Source of the DNA: Streptomyces spongiicola
Lineage (GTDB): Bacteria; Actinomycetota; Actinomycetes; Streptomycetales; Streptomycetaceae
Assembly: GCF_003122365.1 (NCBI RefSeq)
Contig: NZ_CP029254.1
Coordinates: 3,801,001 to 3,865,000, forward strand
Direction: 5' to 3'
DNA: 64,000 bases
The notes under the pieces are model-generated. The model was not told the origin of the DNA. It made no database searches and saw nothing but the letters and a program-made list of their open reading frames with translations. A program made the translations under genes and the position numbers. Positions 51,991-62,645 of the stretch are shown here, in pieces (position 1 is the first letter of the stretch; each line of letters starts with the position of its first letter).

Positions 51991-52680
51991 TTATTCCGTC
52001 GCACTGTAGCCAGGTGGGCGGTGATCTGCGTCGCTCAGGTGACCCTGAGCGCGGGGCGGGAGCAGGGCGGGCAGCGTGCGCGCCAGGACGGCCAGGTCCA
52101 GCCCGATCCAATGGTGCTCCACATAGTGCTGGTCGAGCAGCTCCGGCTCGTCCCAGGGGAGTGCGGAGCGCCTGCGCAGCTGGGCGGGGCCGGTGAGGCC
52201 GGGCCGGACGGTCCCCCGCCAGGGGGCGGCGGCGCGGGGGTTGTCCGGGGCCAGGGCCGCCGGGCCGACCAGGGACATCTCGCCGGAGACGACATGGGGC
52301 AGTCTGGAGAGCAGATCCAGTCGCCAGCGGCGGATGCGCAGCGAGCGGACGGTGAAGGGGTACCCGTGGAGACCCGTCCTCAGCTCCCGTGCGACGATCC
52401 CGCCGGGTGGGCGCCGCAGGGCGAGGGCGCAGGCCGCGGCGGTCAGCAGGGGCGCGGCGAGGGCCAGCAGCAGCGTCCCGAGGGTCAGGTCGAGGAGGCG
52501 CTTGGGGTCCGGCGGCCGCGGCCACCTCGCCTGCGGCCTCGATGCTCTCGCCTGCGGCCGCGGCGGTCTCGGTGATCCTGCCGATTCCGCTGGTCCTGCT
52601 GGTCCTGCTGGTCCTGCCGGTCCCGCCGGTCCCGCTGGTCCTGCCGGTCCCGCCGACTGTACGGGGCGCAAGGCACTCAC
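51991..52680 (-). CDS. short undecaprenyl-phosphate sugar transferase-like protein
   Basis: A 229-residue protein. It has an N-terminal GPAGPAGPA run of about 20 residues, then Arg/Pro-rich, then PKRLLDLTLGTLLLALAAPL (membrane helix), IVARELRTGLHGYPFTVRSL and SRLPHVVSGEMSLVGPAAL, and a membrane-facing end. This is the bacterial sugar transferase (WcaJ/PglC) pattern. About 20-25 residues between the FRTM-like motif and the LPxxxNVLxGxMS motif are missing, and the usual SLDELPQ is reduced to SRLPH. It may be inactive. GTG 52680 is a provisional start with a weak ribosome site. Confidence 0.72.
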   Translation of the reverse strand: MSALRPVQSAGPAGPAGPAGPAGPAGPAGPAESAGSPRPPRPQARASRPQARWPRPPDPKRLLDLTLGTLLLALAAPLLTAAACALALRRPPGGIVARELRTGLHGYPFTVRSLRIRRWRLDLLSRLPHVVSGEMSLVGPAALAPDNPRAAAPWRGTVRPGLTGPAQLRRRSALPWDEPELLDQHYVEHHWIGLDLAVLARTLPALLPPRAQGHLSDADHRPPGYSATE

Positions 52681-52867
52681 CTGACCGTTCTGTCGTTTCT
52701 CGGCTGATACCAGGTGGTTTCTGTCCAGTCGGACGCGTGTATGAACCTTTCGCGTGCTTTGCAGAACGATGGCACGGTGGGTGCGGGGGTGTCCGCAGGC
52801 CGCGCCGGACGGGTGGCGCCTATGTGAACGCACCGCACCATAGTTGAGTCGACTCGACTCAGCTCTG

Positions 52868-52915
52868 TTGACGTGCTGGTGCGAGTGAGGCATCCTTGAG
52901 CCAGTTCCACTCAAG
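52868..52915 (+). promoter_or_regulatory. dnaK promoter with HspR operator (HAIR)
   Basis: CTTGAGC, seven bases, ACTCAAG (52895-52915) is a perfect HspR-associated inverted repeat. It overlaps the -10 (CATCCT, 52891-52896) of a promoter whose -35 is TTGACG at 52868-52873, with a spacing of 17. HspR bound here blocks transcription of dnaK-grpE-dnaJ-hspR until heat shock frees it. Confidence 0.88.
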
Positions 52916-52933
52916 TCCTCTGGAGGAATCGAA

Positions 52934-54783
<1,850 letters not shown>

Positions 54784-54787
<4 letters not shown>

Positions 54788-55449
54788 CGGAGGAGACCCC
54801 GGGTTTCGAGGAGAAGCCCGACGTCCCCTCCGGCGCCGTTCCCGATGACGCGGCGCAGGCCGCCGCCCCCTCCGCGGAGGAGGGGGCGGCCCGGGCCGGG
54901 GACGCAGGACAGACGGCCCGTACGGCCGCCGACGCGGGCCTGTCGGCCCAGCTGGACCAGGTCCGGACCGCGCTGAACGAGCGCACGATGGACCTCCAGC
55001 GGTTGCAGGCCGAGTACCAGAACTACCGCCGCCGGGTGGAGCGGGACCGGATCACGGTCAAGGAGATCGCGGTCGCGCAGCTCCTGACCGACCTCCTGCC
55101 CGTTCTCGACGACATCGGCCGGGCCCGTGAGCACGCCGAACTCGTCGGCGGCTTCAAGTCGGTGGCGGAATCGCTGGAGACCGTCGCCGCCAAGATGGGG
55201 CTCCAGCAGTTCGGCAAGGAGGGCGAGCCCTTCGACCCGACGGTCCACGAGGCCCTGATGCACAGCTACGCGCCGGACGTCACCGAGACGACCTGCGTGG
55301 CGATCCTCCAGCCGGGTTACCGGATCGGGGAGCGGACCATCCGGCCCGCGCGGGTCGCGGTGGCCGAGCCGCAGCCGGGGGCCCAGCCCAAGGAGCAGGC
55401 GGCGGAGCCGGCGGCGGACGAGGAGAGCGGTGGCCCGGACGAGGGCTGA
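54784..55449 (+). CDS. grpE: nucleotide exchange factor GrpE
   Basis: A 221-residue GrpE. The 55-residue N-terminal head is Ala/Gly/Glu-rich. A long coiled coil follows with the family mark EYQNYRRRVERDR, and the beta head contains GVQFGxxGEPFDPxxHEA-like FGKEGEPFDPTVHEALMH. It exchanges ADP on DnaK. ATG 54784 overlaps the dnaK stop (ATGA). Confidence 0.98.
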
Positions 55450-55482
55450 CGCGGACGGCGGGTACCGGGAGGAGGGACGTCG

Positions 55483-56667
55483 ATGAGCACGAAGGACTTC
55501 GTCGAGAAGGACTACTACAAGGTCCTCGGCGTCCCCAAGGACGCCACCGACGCGGAGATCAAGAAGGCGTACCGGAAGCTCGCGCGCGAGAACCACCCGG
55601 ACGCCAACAAGGGCGACGCGAAGGCCGAGGAGCGCTTCAAGGAGATCTCCGAGGCCAACGACGTGCTCGGCGACCCCAAGCGGCGCAAGGAGTACGACGA
55701 GGCGCGGGCGCTCTTCGGCAACGGTGGCTTCCGGGCCGGTCCCGGAGCCGGAGGAACGTTCAACTTCGACCTGGGCGACCTCTTCGGGGGCGCCCCGCCC
55801 CCGGGCGGCGGCGGTGCCGGCGCCGGCGGCTTCGGCGGCGGACTCGGGGACGTCTTCGGCGGCCTGTTCAACCGCGGTGCGGGCACCGGTGCCCGCACCC
55901 AGCCGCGCCGCGGCCAGGACGTCGAGTCCGAGGTGACGCTCAGCTTCACCGAGGCGGTGGACGGGGCCACGGTCCCGCTGCGGATGTCCAGCCAGCAGCC
56001 CTGCAAGGCCTGTTCGGGCACCGGCGACAGGAACGGCACCCCCCGGGTGTGCCCGACCTGCGTCGGCACCGGTCAGGTCTCGCGCGGCGGCAGCGGGTCC
56101 TTCTCGCTGACCGACCCGTGCGTGGACTGCAAGGGCCGCGGGCTGATCGCCGAGAACCCCTGCGAGGTCTGCCACGGCAGCGGCCGCGCCAAGTCGTCCC
56201 GGACCATGCAGGTCCGCATCCCCGCCGGGGTGAGCGACGGCCAGCGGATCAGGCTGCGCGGCAAGGGCGCACCGGGCGAGCGCGGCGGGCCGGCCGGCGA
56301 TCTGTATGTGGTGGTCCACGTCGGTGAGCACCCGGTCTTCGGGCGCAAGGGCGACAACCTCACCGTCACGGTGCCGGTCTCCTTCACGGAGGCCGCGCTC
56401 GGCGGTGAGGTGAGGGTCCCGACGCTCGGCGGTCCTCCGGTCACCCTGAAGCTGCCCGCGGGCACGCCGAACGGGCGTACGATGCGGGCCCGCGGCAAGG
56501 GTGCTGTCCGCAAGGACGGCACCCGGGGGGATCTGCTGGTCACCGTGGAGGTCGCGGTGCCCGTGGAACTCGGCGACGAGGCCCGTGAGGCGCTGGAGGC
56601 CTACCGCAAGGCGACCGAGGGCCATGACCCGCGGGCAGAACTGTTCCAGGCCGCGAAGGGAGCATGA
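55483..56667 (+). CDS. dnaJ: co-chaperone DnaJ
   Basis: A 394-residue type I DnaJ. J domain with HPD (RENHPDANKG), a long Gly/Phe region, four zinc motifs (CKACSGTG, CPTCVGTG, CVDCKGRG, CEVCHGSG) and the C-terminal substrate domains. The Gly/Phe region is unusually Gly/Pro/Ala-rich (GAPPPGGGGAGAGGFGGG). Start follows GGAGGGACGTCG. It lies 34 bp after grpE. Confidence 0.98.
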   Translation: MSTKDFVEKDYYKVLGVPKDATDAEIKKAYRKLARENHPDANKGDAKAEERFKEISEANDVLGDPKRRKEYDEARALFGNGGFRAGPGAGGTFNFDLGDLFGGAPPPGGGGAGAGGFGGGLGDVFGGLFNRGAGTGARTQPRRGQDVESEVTLSFTEAVDGATVPLRMSSQQPCKACSGTGDRNGTPRVCPTCVGTGQVSRGGSGSFSLTDPCVDCKGRGLIAENPCEVCHGSGRAKSSRTMQVRIPAGVSDGQRIRLRGKGAPGERGGPAGDLYVVVHVGEHPVFGRKGDNLTVTVPVSFTEAALGGEVRVPTLGGPPVTLKLPAGTPNGRTMRARGKGAVRKDGTRGDLLVTVEVAVPVELGDEAREALEAYRKATEGHDPRAELFQAAKGA

Positions 56668-56671
56668 CGCG

Positions 56672-57133
56672 ATGGACGGCCGACGTCGACAGCCCGGATT
56701 CGGTGGCAGGGCCTACGAACTGACCGAGGAGACCCCGGTGTACGTCATCTCGGTGGCGGCCCAGCTCTCCGGACTGCATCCGCAGACCCTCCGGCAGTAC
56801 GACCGCCTCGGCCTGGTCTCCCCGGACCGCACGGCGGGGCGCGGGCGGCGTTACTCGGCGCGGGACATCGAACTGCTCCGCCAGGTCCAGTCCCTGTCCC
56901 AGGACGAGGGCATCAACCTGGCCGGCATCAAGCGCATCATCGAGCTGGAGAACCAGGTGGCCGCGTTGCAGGCCAAGGTCGCCGAGCTGTCCGCGGCGGT
57001 CGAGGGCGCGGCGCTGGCGATGCAGCAGCGCGAGGCCCAGGTGCACGCGTCGTACCGGCGCGACCTGGTGCCCTACCAGGACGTGCAGCAGACGGGCGCG
57101 CTGGTGGTGTGGCGGCCCAAGCGGGACGGCTGA
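56672..57133 (+). CDS. hspR: heat-shock repressor HspR (MerR family)
   Basis: A 153-residue MerR-family repressor. HTH region YVISVAAQLSGLHPQTLRQY and DRLGLVSPDRTAGRGRRYSA, then RQVQSLSQDEGINLAGIKRI and a coiled-coil dimerisation helix to about residue 120. It binds HAIR with DnaK as co-repressor; sites are seen before dnaK and clpB. ATG 56672 is 5 bp after dnaJ. A 19-bp hairpin ends the operon. Confidence 0.98.
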   Translation: MDGRRRQPGFGGRAYELTEETPVYVISVAAQLSGLHPQTLRQYDRLGLVSPDRTAGRGRRYSARDIELLRQVQSLSQDEGINLAGIKRIIELENQVAALQAKVAELSAAVEGAALAMQQREAQVHASYRRDLVPYQDVQQTGALVVWRPKRDG

Positions 57134-57157
57134 GCGTCCGCCGGCCCGCGGCACTCG

Positions 57158-57216
57158 GGCCATGGCGGGGCGGCCCGGAGCGGTACACGCATCCAACGGG
57201 CCGCCCCGCCATGGCC
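57158..57216 (+). terminator. 19-bp perfect hairpin terminating the dnaK operon
   Basis: Arms 57158-57176 and 57198-57216 are perfectly complementary (GGCCATGGCGGGG...), loop 21 bases. It lies 25 bp after hspR and is the longest perfect stem in the window. Confidence 0.9.
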
Positions 57217-57477
57217 GGCCGGTGTCTTTCGGGCGTCCGTCGGTGTCTCTCGGGCGTCTGTCGGTGTCTGTCGGTGTCTGTCGGTGTCTCTCGGCGTTCG
57301 GCGGTGTCCTGCGGCGGACGCCGGCGTCCGTCCGCGGACATCCGTGTCCGTCGGAGGTCTTCAGCGTCTGCCAGTGCCCGCCGGTGCCCGCAAGTTCCCG
57401 CAATCGTCTGCCGGCGCCTGCCGGCGCCTGCCGGCGCCCGCCGCGGGCCGCCCGTGCCCGCGGGGCAGGGCTCCTGG
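57217..57477. repeat. simple repeats between hspR and the LuxR gene
   Basis: TGTCTGTCGG-type 10-bp steps at about 57253-57292 and (GCCGGCGCCT) steps at 57412-57440. No gene visible. Confidence 0.6.
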
Positions 57478-58464
57478 TCAGTGGTCGTGCTCCAGGATCC
57501 CGGACCGGGCGATGAGGTAGCCGAGCTGGGCGCGTGAGCCGCTGCCGAGGGCGGAGGCGAGCTTGGCGATGTGGGCGCGGCAGGTGCGGACGTTCATCCC
57601 GAGGCGGCGGGCTATCGCCTCGTCCACATGGCCCTCGACGAGCAGTTTGGCGATGGAGCGCTGGACACCGCTGACGCCGTCCAGTTCGGGGGCGTAGGAG
57701 ACGACCTGGTCGTCCCAGGGGACGCCGTGGAGCCAGAACTGCTCGAAGACCCCCACGAGATACTGCACCAGACCCTCATGGCGCAGCTCCAGGGCGACCC
57801 TGCGGTCGCTGCGCGCCGGGATGAAGGCCACCTTGCGGTCGACCACGATGAGCCGGTCGATGATCTCCTCGAGGGTGCGGACCTCCGAGCCGAAGGGGGC
57901 CACCCGTTCCACGTAGGCCATGGTGGCCGGGTGGTGGCGTGCGGTGTGCTGGTAGAGCGTGCGCATCGAGACGCCCCGGTCAACCAGCATCGAGACGCGC
58001 CGCAGCCCCTCCTGGAGGGTCGCGGGCCGGCGGCCGCTGCCGGGCTGCACCGTCAGCAACTCCTCCTGGCATTCGGCGATGACCCGGTCCAGCGTCACGT
58101 TGATCAGGTTCAGCCCCTCGAGGACGGTGATGGCGTCGGTCGTGGACGGATCGTGTGAGTTCAGCGCCATGAATGGCTCAAACGACTCCGCCAGTGAGAT
58201 GGTGAGCCGTCTCCGCTCCTGGATCTCCCGCTCCAGGGGGTGCATCAACTGGTGCAGGGCGATGGACGGTGGTACCGGGCGGAGCCACTCGGTGTCGTCG
58301 GGGTCCGGGCGCAACATGCCCATGTCGATGAGGCACGGGGCGTCTGTGACCTCCGACCGCGCTATGCGGCCACTGCGCAGAGCGGACGCATACAGCTTTT
58401 TCCCGGCCTCGCACAGCTCGTCGTGACTGTGCTTATCTCCCCCGTTGCCCTGGTTCGTCTGCAT
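57478..58464 (-). CDS. LuxR-type transcription regulator
   Basis: A 328-residue regulator. C-terminal LuxR helix-turn-helix (QRSIAKLLVEGHVDEAIARR, LGMNVRTCRAHIAKLASALG, about residues 265-320). The N-terminal part (about 15-70, ALRSGRIARSEVTDAPCLID) looks like a TrmB/winged-helix or degenerate DNA-binding segment, and the middle (about 85-250) is a helical sensor-like domain. ATG 58464 was chosen, as GAGGGGGG precedes it at the right distance. It is divergent (128 bp) from the GEPTWDSA peptide gene and may control it. Confidence 0.9.
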   Translation of the reverse strand: MQTNQGNGGDKHSHDELCEAGKKLYASALRSGRIARSEVTDAPCLIDMGMLRPDPDDTEWLRPVPPSIALHQLMHPLEREIQERRRLTISLAESFEPFMALNSHDPSTTDAITVLEGLNLINVTLDRVIAECQEELLTVQPGSGRRPATLQEGLRRVSMLVDRGVSMRTLYQHTARHHPATMAYVERVAPFGSEVRTLEEIIDRLIVVDRKVAFIPARSDRRVALELRHEGLVQYLVGVFEQFWLHGVPWDDQVVSYAPELDGVSGVQRSIAKLLVEGHVDEAIARRLGMNVRTCRAHIAKLASALGSGSRAQLGYLIARSGILEHDH

Positions 58465-58592
58465 TTGCACCCCCCTCAGGGTCCTGAATTACAGGAACAT
58501 GATGCCTGGCCTCGCTGGTGAAGGCGTTCGGAGTGGGCCATCGTCGTAACCGCGGGGGAGGAGGTAGTGATTAACAGAGGTGGAGATCGGCC

Positions 58593-58850
58593 ATGACCAG
58601 GATGGTTCGTGCACTGTGCGCTATAGCCGTTGCGGCTGCTCTCGGCGGTCTCGCGGCGAGCGGTGAGCCGACGTGGGAGTCGGCGCCCATGACGGTGACC
58701 GCGACGCTGGCTGCGGCTCCGGGCGAACCCACTTGGGACAGCGCGCCGGCGAACGCGATTGCGGGCGAACCCACTTGGGACAGCGCGTCGGCGAACGCGG
58801 CTCCGGGTGAACCCACTTGGGATAGCGCGCCGGCGGACGCGGACGCATGA
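58593..58850 (+). CDS. exported repeat peptide with four GEPTW(D/E)SA units
   Basis: An 85-residue protein. N-terminal signal peptide (about residues 1-23, RALCAIAVAAALGGLAA). The rest is nearly only repeats: GEPTWESAP, then GEPTWDSAP, GEPTWDSAS and GEPTWDSAP with Ala/Pro spacers. The last three have a period of 14 residues (42 bp). No Cys in the mature part. It resembles repeat precursors of modified peptides or a wall peptide, but I recognise no named family. ATG 58593 follows GAGGTGGAGATCGGCC. The next gene overlaps its stop by 4 bp. Confidence 0.85.
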   Translation: MTRMVRALCAIAVAAALGGLAASGEPTWESAPMTVTATLAAAPGEPTWDSAPANAIAGEPTWDSASANAAPGEPTWDSAPADADA

Positions 58851-59167
58851 GCATGCCCCCGGACGATCGCGTCTTCCGGCGGGAGATGGCGACCGCGTAC
58901 CGGTCCGGGTGGCACTTCATCGATCTCGTCACGGCAATCCCCCACCGTGGCGACTCGCTGATGGTCACTCTGTTCGGGGAGCCGATCGTCGTCGCCCGCG
59001 AGGACGACGAGGACGTCCGCGCCTACCGGTGCCTTCGCCGGCCCCGCGGGGCCCCGCGCCCCGTCCGCTGTGCCATCCGGTACGGCATGATCTTCGTCAA
59101 TCTCGACCAGCGCGACCACCAGCTGGTCGAACCGGAGACCACCACCGCCACCCCCCGCAGCGCCTGA
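58847..59167 (+). CDS. small Rieske-like protein with Cys kept and His replaced
   Basis: A 106-residue protein. GWHFIDLVTAIPHRGDSLMV and TLFGEPIVVAREDDEDVRAY match the start of ring-hydroxylase Rieske domains, and YGMIFVNLDQRDH matches their end. Between these, the canonical CxH ... CxxH appears as CLR (Cys62) and CAIR (Cys75), so both His ligands are Arg and the loop is shortened. It cannot hold a normal Rieske cluster. ATG 58847 overlaps the repeat-peptide stop (ATGA), so the two are coupled and probably function together. Confidence 0.82.
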   Translation: MSMPPDDRVFRREMATAYRSGWHFIDLVTAIPHRGDSLMVTLFGEPIVVAREDDEDVRAYRCLRRPRGAPRPVRCAIRYGMIFVNLDQRDHQLVEPETTTATPRSA

Positions 59168-59209
59168 GCGGTTCCCCCGTCGTTCAAGATCGCTCAGGTG
59201 CTTCCCCCA

Positions 59210-59254
59210 CACAGCGGCGCCATCGTGGACCTGAAACACGATGGCGCCGCTGTG
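59210..59254. terminator. 18-bp perfect hairpin
   Basis: CACAGCGGCGCCATCGTG (59210-59227) and its exact complement (59237-59254), loop 9. It ends the peptide/Rieske-like unit and, in reverse, could serve the convergent gene at 59410. Confidence 0.9.
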
Positions 59255-59409
59255 CTGCGCGCGGGCATCCGGCGCGGGCCCGCGACACCCGGGCCCGCGA
59301 CACCCGGGCCGGTGATCCCGGACCCGTCACGCCCGCGGAGGTGACTCCCGGGGGACGTGACTCCCGCGGACGTGACCGGTGGTTCCCGTACCGGTGGCTC
59401 CGGGACCCG

Positions 59410-59823
59410 TCATGCCCGGCCCATCGCGCGGTCCAGCGCGATCTCGATGACCACGCGGTCCGGATTCGGCGACGGTGTGCGGCCGTAGCGCTCGGCGTAG
59501 CGGGCGACGGCGTCGGCCACGGCCTCAGGGTCCGTCCGGACCGTGGCGCGGCCCTCCAGCGTCGCCCAGCGGCCCTTGTCGACCTGGCAGACCGCGGCCG
59601 GAGCCCCCTCGGGGCCGGCGGCCAGCACATGGGCGACCTTGCGGCTGTGCCTGTTGGTGATCACCCGGGCGATGCCCTTCCCGCCGCCCTCCGGGTCGTA
59701 TGTGGCGCCCACCGCCACGACGTGCGGTGTGCCGTCGGGGCGGGGCGTGGTGAGTGTGCACAGGTGGTACTCGCGCCAGAAGCCGAGGAAGGACTCGTGC
59801 GGGTGCCTGGGGTCGATGGCCAT
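59410..59823 (-). CDS. PPOX-class F420/FMN-binding split-barrel protein
   Basis: A 137-residue member of the pyridoxamine 5'-phosphate oxidase-like superfamily, often F420-dependent in actinobacteria. It has FWREYHLCTLTTPRPDGTPH, VVAVGATYDPE, IARVITNRHSRKVAHVLAAG, and RWATLEGRATVRTDPEAVAD. Start ATG 59823. Substrate unknown. Between it and the hairpin are CCGCGACACCCGGGC duplicates. Confidence 0.9.
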   Translation of the reverse strand: MAIDPRHPHESFLGFWREYHLCTLTTPRPDGTPHVVAVGATYDPEGGGKGIARVITNRHSRKVAHVLAAGPEGAPAAVCQVDKGRWATLEGRATVRTDPEAVADAVARYAERYGRTPSPNPDRVVIEIALDRAMGRA

Positions 59824-59891
59824 GTTCCGGAACCTACCGGGGGCCTTGCACGTCGACGAATCCGGGGAGGACGCAGCCCGGGAGTGCCGTA

Positions 59892-59912
59892 CTTGAGCGG
59901 AACGGGCTCAAC
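59892..59912 (+). promoter_or_regulatory. HspR operator (HAIR) upstream of clpB
   Basis: CTTGAGC, seven bases, GCTCAAC (59892-59912). This matches the dnaK site except at the outermost base of the second arm. It is 63 bp before the clpB start, so clpB belongs to the HspR regulon. Confidence 0.85.
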
Positions 59913-59974
59913 TTTGTGTACCTTGGAAGAGTCATAGTCATGGGGAGAGCCGAGGCGAGGAGGAGAAGCCGCAC

Positions 59975-62566
59975 GTGGACGCCGAGCTGACCAACAGGAG
60001 CCGGGACGCGCTGAGCGCAGCGAGCACCCGGGCCGTGTCCGAAGGGCACGCCGATCTGACCCCCGCGCATCTGCTGCTGGCGCTGCTCGCGGGCCAGGAC
60101 AACGAGAACATCACCGATCTGCTGGCGGCCGCCGACGCCGACCAGGCCGCCGTGCGGTCCGGTGCGGAGCGGGTCCTCGCCGACCTGCCCAGCGTGACGG
60201 GCTCGACCGTGGCTCCGCCGCAGCCCAACCGCGAGCTGCTCGCCGTCATCGCCGACGCCGAGCAGCGGGCCAGGGAGCTGGGCGACGAGTACCTCTCCAC
60301 CGAGCACCTCCTCATCGGCGTCGCGGCCAAGGGCGGCCGGGCCGGCGAGGTGCTCTCCGGGCAGGGCGCCACCGCGAAGAAGCTGCGGGAGGCGTTCGAG
60401 AAGGCGCGCGGAGGGCGCCGGGTGACCACGCCCGACCCCGAGGGCCGGTACAAGGCCCTGGAGAAGTTCGGCACCGACCTCACGGCCGCCGCCAGGGAGG
60501 GCCGGCTCGACCCCGTCATCGGCCGCGACCAGGAGATCCGCCGCGTGATCCAGGTGCTCTCCCGGCGAACCAAGAACAACCCCGTGCTGATCGGCGAGCC
60601 CGGCGTCGGCAAGACCGCCGTCGTGGAGGGCCTCGCCCAGCGCATCGTGAAGGGCGACGTCCCGGAGTCCCTCCGCGACAAGCGGCTGGTCGCCCTCGAC
60701 CTCGGCGCCATGGTCGCCGGGGCCAAGTACCGCGGCGAGTTCGAGGAGCGCCTCAAGACCGTCCTCTCCGAGATCAGGGAGAGCGAGGGCCGGGTCGTCA
60801 CCTTCATCGACGAACTGCACACCGTCGTGGGCGCCGGCGCCGGCGGCGACTCCGCCATGGACGCGGGCAACATGCTGAAGCCGATGCTCGCCCGCGGTGA
60901 GCTGCGCATGGTCGGTGCCACCACCCTCGACGAGTACCGCGAGCGCATCGAGAAGGACCCGGCGCTGGAGCGCCGCTTCCAGCAGGTGCTGGTCGCCGAG
61001 CCCACCGTCGAGGACACCATCGCCATCCTCCGCGGACTCAAGGGCCGCTACGAGGCCCACCACAAGGTGCAGATCGCGGACAGCGCCCTGGTGGCCGCGG
61101 CCACGCTCTCCGACCGCTACATCACCTCCCGCTTCCTGCCCGACAAGGCCATCGACCTCGTCGACGAGTCCGCCTCCCGGCTGCGGATGGAGATCGACTC
61201 CTCCCCGGTCGAGATCGACGAGTTGCAGCGCGCCGTCGACCGGCTGCGGATGGAGGAGCTCGCGCTGTCCAAGGAGACCGACGAGGCGAGCATCCAGCGG
61301 CTGGAGAAGCTGCGCCGGGACCTCGCGGACAAGGAGGAGGAGCTGCGCGGGCTCACCGCGCGCTGGGAGAAGGAGAAGCAGTCCCTCAACCGGGTGGGCG
61401 AGCTGAAGGAGAAGCTCGACGAACTCCGCGGCCAGGCCGAGCGGGCCCAGCGTGACGGCGACTTCGACACCGCGTCCAAGCTGCTGTACGGGGAGATCCC
61501 GACGCTGGAGCGCGAGCTGGAGGCCGCCAGCGAGGCCGAGGCCCGGCAGGAGGCCGCCAAGGACACCATGGTCAAGGACGAGGTCGGCCCGGACGACATC
61601 GCCGACGTCGTCGCCTCCTGGACCGGCATCCCGGCCGGGCGGCTGCTGGAGGGGGAGACCCGGAAGCTGCTGCGGATGGAGGAGGAGCTCGGCAGGCGGC
61701 TGATCGGCCAGAGCGAGGCCGTGACGGCCGTGTCCGACGCCGTGCGCCGCTCGCGCGCCGGCATCGCCGATCCCGACCGGCCCACGGGGTCCTTCCTCTT
61801 CCTCGGCCCGACCGGTGTCGGCAAGACCGAACTCGCCAAGGCCCTGGCGGACTTCCTCTTCGACGACGAGCGGGCGATGGTCCGCATCGACATGTCCGAG
61901 TACGGCGAGAAGCACAGCGTGGCGCGGCTCGTCGGGGCGCCTCCCGGGTACGTCGGCTACGAGGAGGGCGGCCAGCTCACCGAGGCGGTCCGCCGCCGCC
62001 CGTACAGCGTGGTGCTGCTCGACGAGGTGGAGAAGGCCCACCCCGAGGTCTTCGACGTCCTGCTCCAGGTGCTCGACGACGGGCGGCTGACCGACGGGCA
62101 GGGCCGGACGGTGGACTTCCGCAACACCATCCTGATCCTGACCTCCAACCTCGGCAGCCAGTACCTGGTAGAGCCGCTGACCAGTGCCGAGGAGAAGAAG
62201 CAGCAGGTTTTGGAGGCCGTACGGGCCTCGTTCAAGCCGGAGTTCCTCAACCGGCTGGACGATCTCGTCGTCTTCTCGGCCCTGGACAAGGAGCAGCTGG
62301 AGCGCATCGCCGAACTCCAGATCGCCCGGCTCGCCGAGCGGCTCGCCGAACGCCGGCTCACCCTGGACGTCACCCCGCAGGCCCTTCAGTGGCTGGCCGA
62401 CGAGGGCAACGACCCCGCCTACGGGGCCCGGCCGCTGCGCCGGCTGGTCCAGACGGCGATCGGCGACCGGCTCGCCAAGGAGATCCTCGCCGGTGAGGTG
62501 AAGGACGGCGACACCGTCCGCGTCGACCGGGCCGACGGCGGCCTGACCGTGGGCCCGGCGCGGTGA
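59975..62566 (+). CDS. clpB: disaggregating chaperone ClpB
   Basis: An 863-residue AAA+ disaggregase. N domain (residues 1-145), AAA1 with GEPGVGKTAVVEG, the coiled-coil M domain (about 400-520), AAA2 with GPTGVGKTELAKAL and the pore loop PPGYVGYEEGG, and the sensor-2 GARPLRR. It works with DnaK/DnaJ to dissolve aggregates. GTG 59975 follows GGAGGAGAAGCC. A HAIR element precedes it and a 12-bp hairpin follows. Confidence 0.99.
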   Translation: MDAELTNRSRDALSAASTRAVSEGHADLTPAHLLLALLAGQDNENITDLLAAADADQAAVRSGAERVLADLPSVTGSTVAPPQPNRELLAVIADAEQRARELGDEYLSTEHLLIGVAAKGGRAGEVLSGQGATAKKLREAFEKARGGRRVTTPDPEGRYKALEKFGTDLTAAAREGRLDPVIGRDQEIRRVIQVLSRRTKNNPVLIGEPGVGKTAVVEGLAQRIVKGDVPESLRDKRLVALDLGAMVAGAKYRGEFEERLKTVLSEIRESEGRVVTFIDELHTVVGAGAGGDSAMDAGNMLKPMLARGELRMVGATTLDEYRERIEKDPALERRFQQVLVAEPTVEDTIAILRGLKGRYEAHHKVQIADSALVAAATLSDRYITSRFLPDKAIDLVDESASRLRMEIDSSPVEIDELQRAVDRLRMEELALSKETDEASIQRLEKLRRDLADKEEELRGLTARWEKEKQSLNRVGELKEKLDELRGQAERAQRDGDFDTASKLLYGEIPTLERELEAASEAEARQEAAKDTMVKDEVGPDDIADVVASWTGIPAGRLLEGETRKLLRMEEELGRRLIGQSEAVTAVSDAVRRSRAGIADPDRPTGSFLFLGPTGVGKTELAKALADFLFDDERAMVRIDMSEYGEKHSVARLVGAPPGYVGYEEGGQLTEAVRRRPYSVVLLDEVEKAHPEVFDVLLQVLDDGRLTDGQGRTVDFRNTILILTSNLGSQYLVEPLTSAEEKKQQVLEAVRASFKPEFLNRLDDLVVFSALDKEQLERIAELQIARLAERLAERRLTLDVTPQALQWLADEGNDPAYGARPLRRLVQTAIGDRLAKEILAGEVKDGDTVRVDRADGGLTVGPAR

Positions 62567-62572
62567 GCCACG

Positions 62573-62603
62573 CCCGGGCGGGGGTTGCCAGCCCCCGCCC
62601 GGG
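62573..62603 (+). terminator. 12-bp perfect hairpin after clpB
   Basis: CCCGGGCGGGGG (62573-62584) pairs with CCCCCGCCCGGG (62592-62603), loop 7, starting 6 bp after the stop. Confidence 0.9.
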
Positions 62604-62645
62604 ATGGGAGAGGATGGCCGCATCCGTACGAAGGGAAAACACCCG

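Noticed and set aside
51908..52525. N-terminal extension of the Fe-S oxidoreductase
   Set aside because: The added residues are antisense to nothing but overlap the sugar transferase frame, and ATG 51907 has a strong ribosome site.
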